Positions 1 to 5,110 of a stretch of DNA of 6,319 nucleotides are shown one piece after another; positions within the stretch are counted from its first letter, which is position 1; the number at the start of each line of letters is the position of its first letter. The notes beneath the pieces were generated by a model that made no database searches, was not told the DNA's origin, and saw nothing but the letters and a program-made list of their open reading frames with translations. Both the position numbers and the translations under genes were made by a program. This DNA comes from Fimbriimonadaceae bacterium (GTDB taxonomy: Bacteria; Armatimonadota; Fimbriimonadia; Fimbriimonadales; Fimbriimonadaceae), in the NCBI GenBank assembly GCA_014380605.1, contig JACMJO010000019.1:1-6319 (forward strand). Direction: 5' to 3'.

Positions 1-114
1 TAGGTTAGGGTGAGAATGCGCCGTTCCCGGTGCGCTCCCTCCGTGGACTTGATCGAGTAGGTTGGCTTGGACCATATTCCGTTGTCTTGAAAGCGGAACC
101 GGAGGAAGCCCCAT
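1..114 (-). CDS. 5' part of an unrecognised protein gene, cut by the left edge
   Basis: An ATG at 114-112 opens a minus-strand frame of 38 codons with no stop before the window edge. It starts MGLPPVPLSRQRNMVQANLL and ends ...HSHPNL at position 1. A strong Shine-Dalgarno sequence, GGAGGT (124-129 on the plus strand as ACCTCC), lies nine bases before the ATG, and no other in-frame start lies between them. A sigma70-like promoter sits further upstream (168-196), after the apparent dnaG terminator, so the gene would be its own transcription unit. The product is not recognised: the visible residues are hydrophilic and show no signal peptide or known motif. In many bacteria rpoD lies next to dnaG, but nothing here identifies a sigma factor. 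The signals make it plausible; the short visible length leaves doubt. Confidence 0.5.
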   Translation of the reverse strand, partial: MGLPPVPLSRQRNMVQANLLDQVHGGSAPGTAHSHPNL

Positions 115-167
115 TGCACCCCCACCTCCCCGCTAACCTGCCCTCAATAGCTGGCCAAAGGCATTTC

Positions 168-196
168 AATATAGCAGACGTTTCTCAGATTCCCAA
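168..196 (-). promoter_or_regulatory. Putative sigma70-type promoter reading left from behind dnaG
   Basis: On the minus strand a -35-like TTGGGA (191-196, 4 of 6 to consensus) and a -10-like TATATT (168-173, 5 of 6) are separated by exactly 17 bases, and TG stands just upstream with one base between it and the -10. Transcription would begin near 161 and give a leader of about 47 bases before the ATG at 114. It overlaps the end of the T tract of the dnaG terminator. The call comes from motif inspection only. Confidence 0.45.
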
Positions 197-230
197 AAAA
201 GCGGCAAATATATCAAAAACCTTTTCCGCT
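194..230 (-). terminator. Probable intrinsic terminator of dnaG
   Basis: Just after the dnaG stop codon, the minus strand reads AGCGG (226-230), a mostly A/T loop, then CCGCT (200-204) running into a six-T tract. The 5-bp stem can extend by AAA/TTT pairs across a bulged G. The stem is short and the loop long, but its position directly after the stop and the T tract make it a reasonable Rho-independent terminator. Confidence 0.5.
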
Positions 231-231
231 G

Positions 232-1965
232 TTATCGGGAATCTCCCTTCAGTCGCTTAAGCGTTTGCTCTATTTTCGACAGCCGATCCGGATCTTCCTT
301 CTGCTTGATGAATTGAAGGTGCCTTTTCTCCAGGAGCATGCGGAGCTTGTCGATCGCATCCTTCACAAAGCGATCAGAAAGATTATTGAACCGAACGTCG
401 GTCGAGCACCGTTGGACTATGTCCTGCATGGCAGGTTCCATGCGGTCTATCCAAACGGAGGGTTCGCCAGTGGGAGCGGTATCGCCAAAGACGCTGACAT
501 ATCCATGAGAAAACCCACGGCCTGACTCAGACACGAAAAGCTCGGGAAGAACAAGCGCTTCATGCGATATGGTTCTCAATCCCGGCGTCAGAAGCGCGGC
601 GATAAGGGTGGCTTCGGCGGGCAATAAATCGCTAACCGCCATTTGGAAGCTCGGGGCAGTCGCCTGTGAGTTGTTTTGTCGGCTCGACTTCCGTCTCGCC
701 AAGACCTGCTTGCGAAGGGTCTCTCGAACGTAGAGTTGATCCTCGACGCCCGCATGCATACTGACCAACCGCTCGATATGGCGCTCGATCTCCGGTATAT
801 CCGATGCTTGGCCAAGGGCCTCGACAACGGCGGTCCAGAACGCCTGGCCCTTCTCGACGTGGCTGGCGACAATCTGGTCGAGGCGGAACGAGGTCGGAAG
901 GGTGGCTTCCTTGACGGCGTTGACTACCGCCGCCGGTCCTTGACTCCTCAACAGGGTGTCGGGATCTTCTCCGTTGGGCATCAATGCAATGCGGATGGGA
1001 ATTTTCTCGGGCTTAAGAACTTCAATCGCCCTGTCGGCCGCCTTCTGGCCCGCCGCATCCGCGTCGTAGAGGATGACCACCTCATCGCACCATCGACCTA
1101 GCATCTTGGCGTGATCTTCGCTGAGGGAGGTTCCAAGGGAGGCGACGGCTCCCTGCACTCCCGCCCGGTGACAGGCAATAACGTCCAAATAGCCTTCGCA
1201 TAAGACAATCTGACGTGGCTTTACCTTGGATTTCGCCTGAGCCACCTTATTCATCCCATACAACACTCGTCCCTTTCGGTAGAGGGGCGTGTCGCTCGAG
1301 TTGATGTATTTTGGAAGCGCATCGCCAAGGACGCGCCCGCCGAAAGCGACGAGGTCCCCCCGCTCGTCCCGAATCGGAAACATCAGCCGTCCGCGGAACT
1401 TATCGTAGTAGCCCCCAGAGGTGTCCTCTTCAGTTAAGAAAAGTGTTCGACAAAGCGATAGTGAATAGCCTTTCTTCTGAAGATGAACTGCCAAGGCTTC
1501 GCCAACATCGGGAGCATAGCCTAGCTCCCAATCGGCTACAACTTCAGTATTAAGCCCACGACCATCCAGATACTCCCTTGCAATAGACGATTTTGCAATC
1601 TGGTCTCGGAAGAAGGTCAACGCCGTCTCCATGATTTCCAGATTCAAAGAGCGATCCGAGCGGCTGGACTTGTCGGCGCTTCGATTGGTTAAGGTCACGC
1701 CCGCTTGGTTAGCAAGCGTTTGGAGAGCATCGGGGAACTCGACGTTCTGAGTCTTCATGACCCAAGTAAAGATGTCTCCACCCTCTCCGCAGGACCAGCA
1801 CTTATAGCGCTGGAGCATAGGATTAACCGTAAAAGAGGGCCTCTTGTCCTCGTGAAAAGGACAGAGACCCGTATAACTTTTACCAGTCTTCTTCAGTTGG
1901 ACGCGTTGACCGACTAGATCGACGATGTCGATTCGCGCACGAATCTCATCGATCTCGCCGGCCAA
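232..1965 (-). CDS. dnaG: DNA primase DnaG
   Basis: This encodes the replicative primase, which makes the short RNA primers extended by the replicase and works at the fork with the DnaB helicase. The 577-residue product is normal for the family (E. coli 581). An N-terminal CHC2 zinc-binding domain is visible with ligands C35, H38, C56 and C59. The RNA-polymerase basic core follows (about 110-240), including the AFGGRVLG and KYINSSDTPLY motifs. The Toprim domain (about 252-335) carries the catalytic E257 in CEGYLDVIA and the metal-binding D301 and D303 in YDADAAG. Residues from about 360 on are the divergent helicase-interacting region. The start is a TTG at 1965-1963: it gives the family-typical N-terminus (DIVDLVGQRVQLKKTG), and no ATG or GTG fits. 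The stop of the upstream gene lies 14 bases away, and its TAAGGG may serve as a weak ribosome site, which suggests translational coupling. Neither rpsU nor rpoD is visible beside it. Confidence 0.97.
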   Translation of the reverse strand: MAGEIDEIRARIDIVDLVGQRVQLKKTGKSYTGLCPFHEDKRPSFTVNPMLQRYKCWSCGEGGDIFTWVMKTQNVEFPDALQTLANQAGVTLTNRSADKSSRSDRSLNLEIMETALTFFRDQIAKSSIAREYLDGRGLNTEVVADWELGYAPDVGEALAVHLQKKGYSLSLCRTLFLTEEDTSGGYYDKFRGRLMFPIRDERGDLVAFGGRVLGDALPKYINSSDTPLYRKGRVLYGMNKVAQAKSKVKPRQIVLCEGYLDVIACHRAGVQGAVASLGTSLSEDHAKMLGRWCDEVVILYDADAAGQKAADRAIEVLKPEKIPIRIALMPNGEDPDTLLRSQGPAAVVNAVKEATLPTSFRLDQIVASHVEKGQAFWTAVVEALGQASDIPEIERHIERLVSMHAGVEDQLYVRETLRKQVLARRKSSRQNNSQATAPSFQMAVSDLLPAEATLIAALLTPGLRTISHEALVLPELFVSESGRGFSHGYVSVFGDTAPTGEPSVWIDRMEPAMQDIVQRCSTDVRFNNLSDRFVKDAIDKLRMLLEKRHLQFIKQKEDPDRLSKIEQTLKRLKGDSR

Positions 1966-1979
1966 CGCTTATTCGACCC

Positions 1980-2783
1980 TTAGGTCTTACCAGCCGCAAC
2001 CACGATGCCAGTGACGACCTGTGGCTTGTTGGGACCAAGACGAGAAAGCTTGAACGCGACCTTATTTCGAACCAGGAATCGAACGACGACGTTATCGCCG
2101 TTGATCTCGTATCCGTCAGGAGCGTTGTACTTCTTGATCAGCTGAGCGAAGGTCGATCCGAACCCGATTCCACGAGCCGTCTTGACTCGAGGATTGGTGA
2201 GACCAATGGCTTCGATCTGGACAACTCGGTTCGACTTGTCAAGCACAAAGCCGTACTTAGAGCCGTTGCGGTTGTAGACCCAACGAGTGTAGAGAATACG
2301 CCCACCGCCACCGGCATTGCCAATTCCTCCACCACCTCGCCCACCATCCGGAGGGCCAAACCCTCCAGGTCCACCACCGGCACCACCAGTTGGAGGGGGT
2401 GTTGGAGCACCAGCGTCGCCTGGACCGCCGCGCTGCATGAGTGTGTTTGCAAAATCGAATGACCCATCGCCGCCTGAAGACCAAGCCGCAGCAGATGATC
2501 CGCCGCCCCCGCTCGGGCCGAAACCACCCCGGCCACCGCCGGGTACACCAGCCGGGGGCCCACCCGGTCCACCGCCGCCAGGGCCAATCGCCCCGCCGCC
2601 GCCGCCGACAGACTGAACTTGGTCTGGTGTGCCGTAAACGCTGACTACCCTAAGGCCTGTGTCGTAAAGCTTAATTCCAATGAGGCTAATCTCAGCGCCG
2701 CCTTTCTTCTGGGCATGCGCACTTGGCGCTACACCGAGAACAATGGCGAGGCCCAGAGCCGATACAATCCACTTGTTATTCAA
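1980..2783 (-). CDS. Exported glycine/proline-rich protein of unknown function
   Basis: Function and family are not recognised. The 267-residue product has a clear Sec signal peptide: a lysine at 4, a hydrophobic core at 5-19, and an A-H-A site that predicts cleavage after residue 24. A short ordered part (about 30-58) is followed by a Gly/Pro-rich stretch (about 60-162), likely disordered. A conserved-looking C-terminal domain (about 162-267) is rich in predicted beta strands. GIKLYDTGLRVVSVYGTPD (36-54) aligns without gaps to GIGFGSTFAQLIKKYNAPD (205-223), sharing G, I, T, Y, P and D, so the protein seems to contain a duplicated module. The pattern loosely recalls small two-layer envelope domains such as BamE/SmpA, but that is inference. 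The start is a TTG preceded by AGGAGG ten bases upstream. The gene is followed 14 bases later by dnaG and is probably cotranscribed with it. Confidence 0.8.
   Translation of the reverse strand: MNNKWIVSALGLAIVLGVAPSAHAQKKGGAEISLIGIKLYDTGLRVVSVYGTPDQVQSVGGGGGAIGPGGGGPGGPPAGVPGGGRGGFGPSGGGGSSAAAWSSGGDGSFDFANTLMQRGGPGDAGAPTPPPTGGAGGGPGGFGPPDGGRGGGGIGNAGGGGRILYTRWVYNRNGSKYGFVLDKSNRVVQIEAIGLTNPRVKTARGIGFGSTFAQLIKKYNAPDGYEINGDNVVVRFLVRNKVAFKLSRLGPNKPQVVTGIVVAAGKT
2298..2606 (-). repeat. Low-complexity GGN-rich coding tract
   Basis: This stretch encodes roughly residues 60-162 of the exported protein, dominated by Gly runs with Pro, Ala and Ser. It is broken only by a short mixed segment around residues 96-119 (SSAAAWSSGG...FANTLMQRGG). 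The coding strand is strongly G-rich with many GGN codons and several G3-G5 tracts. It is not an exact tandem repeat. Such tracts tend to change length by slippage, and they produce long spurious open frames in the other frames and on the opposite strand. Confidence 0.75.
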
Positions 2784-2793
2784 ACTAGTTGGT

Positions 2794-2799
2794 CCTCCT
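2794..2799 (-). promoter_or_regulatory. Shine-Dalgarno site fixing the TTG start of the exported protein
   Basis: The minus strand reads AGGAGG ten bases before the TTG at 2783-2781. It is a full match to the anti-Shine-Dalgarno core. No ATG or GTG in the same frame lies between the site and the signal peptide, so it supports the TTG start, which also gives a complete signal peptide. Confidence 0.7.
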
Positions 2800-2894
2800 G
2801 ATTGACGAACCGGTAAGGATTCTTTTCCAGTTATTATGGACGCAGGCTATAGGCCCAAAAGTCACAGACCCAGACAGTTTATTTTCCAGCCCGC

Positions 2895-2926
2895 GTAGGA
2901 AGCTATGTAGGGTATACCTTTCCTAC
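2895..2926. promoter_or_regulatory. Inverted repeat upstream of trxA (possible operator or leader hairpin)
   Basis: GTAGGAA (2895-2901) and TTCCTAC (2920-2926) are perfect 7-base inverted arms separated by 18 bases. The spacer contains the palindrome GGTATACC (2911-2918). The element ends 29 bases before the trxA ATG, in the position of an operator or a 5' untranslated hairpin. No T tract follows, so it is not a terminator. A regulatory role is inference. Confidence 0.35.
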
Positions 2927-2955
2927 TTCAAAGTTACACGGAGATAAGAAAACAT

Positions 2956-3279
2956 ATGGCATCGAATCTTGGGGTCTCAGGTTCAGAATTCAGCGAGAAG
3001 GTCTTGAAATCGGACGTTCCCGTATTGGTCGATTTCTGGGCCGAATGGTGCGGACCCTGCAAAGCGATTGGGCCCGCGATCGAGCAGATTGCCGGCGAAT
3101 ACGACGGCAAGGCCAAAGTCTACAAAGTAGATGTGGACGCAGATCCTGATCTCGCATCCGAATATGGCGTCATGAGCATTCCTGCGGTCTTCTTGTTCAA
3201 AGGCGGCAAGGTTGTCGACCAGCACGTTGGCGCGGCGTCCAAGGAGACGTTTGCCGGCATGATCACAAGAGCCCTCTAA
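2956..3279 (+). CDS. trxA: Thioredoxin
   Basis: This is a small cytoplasmic dithiol oxidoreductase that reduces protein disulfides, including those of ribonucleotide reductase and peroxiredoxins, and is itself recharged by thioredoxin reductase. The 107-residue product has one thioredoxin fold of classic length. The active site WCGPC places the catalytic cysteines at C32 and C35, with the buried D26 and W28 in VDFWAEW and the cis-proline P76 in the MSIPAVFLF strand; active-site numbering matches E. coli TrxA. There is no signal peptide or extra domain. The ATG at 2956 has a GGAG at 2940-2943, twelve bases upstream, slightly far but usable. The gene is divergent from the dnaG unit and is closed by a strong terminator, so it is probably monocistronic. 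The start and the family are secure; a role specific to any neighbour is not implied. Confidence 0.97.
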   Translation: MASNLGVSGSEFSEKVLKSDVPVLVDFWAEWCGPCKAIGPAIEQIAGEYDGKAKVYKVDVDADPDLASEYGVMSIPAVFLFKGGKVVDQHVGAASKETFAGMITRAL

Positions 3280-3300
3280 GGCTTTAGCTTTCTCAATAGG

Positions 3301-3334
3301 GCCAGGAACCATTAGGTTCCTGGCTTTTGTTTTG
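3301..3334 (+). terminator. Strong intrinsic terminator after trxA
   Basis: GCCAGGAACC (3301-3310) and GGTTCCTGGC (3315-3324) form a perfect 10-bp stem closed by the tetraloop ATTA, followed by TTTTGTTTTG. It begins 21 bases after the trxA stop. This is a textbook Rho-independent terminator. Its T tract overlaps the most upstream possible start codon of murJ (TTG at 3332). Confidence 0.92.
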
Positions 3335-3358
3335 CCAGTCAGGTTTAATCAACACCCA

Positions 3359-4984
3359 GTGGCCTCGGCAACTCCCCAACCAAATCCAAATGTAGCCAAG
3401 GCGGGCGTCATCATGGTGGCCAGCCTGCTACTTAGCCGAGTCCTTGGCCTGGTCCGCGATGCCATCATCGCCGGAAAGTTCGGGAGCGACGGCTTTACGG
3501 ACGCTTACCGTTTGGCGTTTGCGGTACCCGATCTTCTTTTTTTTCTGATCGCAGGCGGCGCACTGAGTTCTGCGTTCATCCCCGTGTTCAGCGAATACCT
3601 GCACACTGAGCGAGAGCGCGAAGCCTGGCACATTTTCAGTGTCGTTACCACCTTCATGTCGATCCTGGTCATCGCCTTTATCGTTGCCGCCTGGATATTT
3701 GCGTACCCGCTCTCCCAGGTTGTGGCGCCAGGGAAGGAGGCGGAGTGGCTCCCCTATATCGTGCAGATGAGCCGCATCTTGCTCCCTGCCCAGTTCGCCT
3801 TCTTCATCGGCGGGATCATGTTCGGAACCCTCTACGCGAACCAGCGGTTTTCCGTGCCTGGGTTGGGTCCTAACATTTATAATATCGGCATCATCTTCGG
3901 TGCCCTTGTGATCTCGTCGGTCGTCACTCCGGGAGTGGTCGGGATGTCTTGGGGAGCGCTGATCGGGGCATTTCTGGGCAATATCGTCATACCCTACTTG
4001 GCAATCCGCAGCATCGGCGTCCGCTTCAAGCCATCACTCGACCTGAAGCACCCAGGGGTGAAGAAAGTGTTCCGGCTGATGCTCCCGGTTGTCTTGGGCC
4101 TATCCTTGCCCGGCGTTTACGCGCTTATCATGGGCGCATTCGGCTCCTATTACGAAGACGGAGTCGTGACCTACCTTGAGTTTTCCAACAAGCTCATGCA
4201 GGCCCCACTCGGAGTCTTTGGGCAATCGCTGGCGATTGCGGTTTTTCCTGCGTTGACGCAGTTCTTCGCCCAAAACCGCATGGATATGTACCGGAGCCAG
4301 CTCAGTTCCACGATGCGGACTGTCATTTATCTGACCGTTCCGATCACCGTTCTCATGTTTGTCATGGCGCCCCAAATCGTCGGTGCCATGTATGAGCACG
4401 GGAAGTTCACCGCCGCCGATTCCGCCGCGACCGCCGAGTGCCTGCGCTACTTCGCGATCGGCATCGTCGCCTGGTGCTTGCACCCAATTCTCATGCGCGG
4501 CTTCTTTGCCATGCAAAGCACCGTGACACCGATCATTCTCGGGACCATTTCGACGGCTGTCTTTGTGGGATTGATCTTTGCCCTGCGGGGGCTTGGACTG
4601 GAATATCGGGCTTTGCCTCTTGCCGGATCGATTTCCGCAATCACCCTTGTGATTCTGCTATCCGTGGCGGTGGCTCCGAAAATTGGTGGTCTGGACCTGA
4701 AGGGTATAGGCTTGACCCTGGGCAAATCCGTCATCGCGTCGATCCCGCTTGGGCTCCTTGGAGTAGCGGTGGCGTTTACTCAGTTTGGACAGCATATCGC
4801 GGGTCAAAAGCTGCAGACCCTGGTGGTTGTGGGAGGGGTATTCCTCCTTGGTGCGTGGGCTTACTACTTTGCGACACGAGCCCTCAAGATGCAGGAAAGC
4901 GACTTCGTCAAACGGGCCATGAACCGGCGGGCGAAGAGCAAGGAACCGGTGAGCGATGTTGAGGCGATGGGGTCAGAGGATTAA
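3359..4984 (+). CDS. murJ: Lipid II flippase MurJ (MviN family)
   Basis: This inner-membrane protein moves lipid II, the peptidoglycan precursor, across the cytoplasmic membrane. It is a MOP-superfamily polytopic protein with about fourteen hydrophobic segments along its length. Family signatures are the N-terminal SRVLGLVRDAI, TDAYRLAFAVPDLL and GGALSSAFIPVF, plus YEHGKFTAADS near the middle. Counting from the TTG at 3332, R36, R42 and D57 match E. coli R18, R24 and D39. F70, G75, K287 and Q290 replace R52, E57, R270 and E273. The frame is open from TTG 3332, but that codon lies in the trxA terminator's T tract. ATG 3413 would cut into the first membrane helix. I therefore prefer GTG 3359 (541 residues), though none has a good ribosome site. 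No clear promoter is seen, so read-through from trxA is possible. The charged tail after about residue 520 is cytoplasmic. Confidence 0.92.
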   Translation: MASATPQPNPNVAKAGVIMVASLLLSRVLGLVRDAIIAGKFGSDGFTDAYRLAFAVPDLLFFLIAGGALSSAFIPVFSEYLHTEREREAWHIFSVVTTFMSILVIAFIVAAWIFAYPLSQVVAPGKEAEWLPYIVQMSRILLPAQFAFFIGGIMFGTLYANQRFSVPGLGPNIYNIGIIFGALVISSVVTPGVVGMSWGALIGAFLGNIVIPYLAIRSIGVRFKPSLDLKHPGVKKVFRLMLPVVLGLSLPGVYALIMGAFGSYYEDGVVTYLEFSNKLMQAPLGVFGQSLAIAVFPALTQFFAQNRMDMYRSQLSSTMRTVIYLTVPITVLMFVMAPQIVGAMYEHGKFTAADSAATAECLRYFAIGIVAWCLHPILMRGFFAMQSTVTPIILGTISTAVFVGLIFALRGLGLEYRALPLAGSISAITLVILLSVAVAPKIGGLDLKGIGLTLGKSVIASIPLGLLGVAVAFTQFGQHIAGQKLQTLVVVGGVFLLGAWAYYFATRALKMQESDFVKRAMNRRAKSKEPVSDVEAMGSED

Positions 4985-4991
4985 GGTGGTT

Positions 4992-5110
4992 GGGGAGTAA
5001 GGGGTAAGGAGTAAAGGGTAAGGGGCAGTAAAAAAAACGCAACTGAATCAGTCTCTCCCTCTCTCTCTCCCCCTCGCCCCTTACTCCTTACCTCTTACTC
5101 TTTACCCTCC
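4992..5110. repeat. Inverted pair of heptanucleotide repeat arrays between convergent genes
   Basis: The plus strand at 4995-5029 holds five head-to-tail heptads of the form RRGTAAR (GAGTAAG, GGGTAAG, GAGTAAA, GGGTAAG, then a degenerate GGGCAGT). The minus strand at 5080-5107 holds four more (GGGTAAA, GAGTAAG, AGGTAAG, GAGTAAG). They continue into degenerate GA-rich copies across the CT-rich tract 5052-5079. The arms 4992-5026 and 5076-5110 match at 27 of 35 positions as an inverted repeat. In a plus-strand RNA five more positions become G-U pairs and three are A-C mismatches, with a loop of 49 bases. The array starts eight bases after the murJ stop and touches the thiolase stop. Confidence 0.8.
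5030..5052 (-). terminator. Weak possible terminator for the thiolase gene
   Basis: Reading leftward, the minus strand has ACTG-ATT-CAGT (5042-5052) followed by TGCG and then eight T residues (plus-strand A tract 5030-5037). The stem is only four base pairs, and four bases separate it from the T tract, so it is marginal as an intrinsic terminator. It lies in the loop between the heptad arrays, 58 bases beyond the thiolase stop. Confidence 0.25.

Larger units (their letters stand above)
2784..2955. other. Divergent intergenic region between the dnaG operon and trxA
   Basis: These 172 bases separate the leftward exported-protein/dnaG unit from rightward trxA and must hold, or lie close to, both promoters. 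No convincing -35/-10 pair was found. For the minus strand, CATAAT (2833-2838) is a 5-of-6 -10 match that would give a leader of about 43 bases, but it has no recognisable -35. For the plus strand there are only AT-rich candidates such as TATGTA. An 8-base direct repeat TTTTCCAG occurs at 2823 and again at 2883. No open frame worth calling is present. Confidence 0.5.

Noticed and set aside
1..12. Telomere-like or heptad-array remnant (GGTTAGGGTGAG) at the left edge
   Set aside because: It is too short to judge and is explained by the codons of the partial minus-strand frame.
1..145. Possible structured RNA: AGGTTAG (2-8) pairs with CTAACCT (133-139), and AGCGG/CCGCT and GGAGG/CCTCC pairs lie within it
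   Set aside because: I compared it with SRP RNA, 6S RNA, tmRNA and RNase P. It lacks the invariant AGCAG of SRP helix 8, the P4 motifs of RNase P and a tRNA-like end. A coding start with a good ribosome site explains the stretch better.
146..164. Six-codon leader peptide MPLASY on the minus strand
   Set aside because: Its ATG lies three bases from the predicted -10 box, so it would be upstream of the transcription start and not transcribed from that promoter.
676..1101. 141-codon plus-strand open frame opposite dnaG
   Set aside because: It is antisense to the conserved Toprim region of dnaG, shows no recognisable motif and has no ribosome site or promoter. G+C-rich genes commonly give such shadows.
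2317..2616. Proline-rich open frame on the plus strand, and other overlapping frames across 2138-2644
   Set aside because: They are shadows of the Gly-rich GGN codons read on the other strand or in other frames. The signal peptide and ribosome site support the minus-strand frame 1980-2783.
4438..4962. 174-codon plus-strand frame overlapping the end of murJ
   Set aside because: It is out of frame with the conserved MurJ C-terminal half, and its composition is typical of a frame-shifted shadow.
4995..5107. CRISPR array
   Set aside because: The repeat unit is 7 bases with no spacers, and the two halves are inverted; it is a short tandem repeat, not CRISPR.
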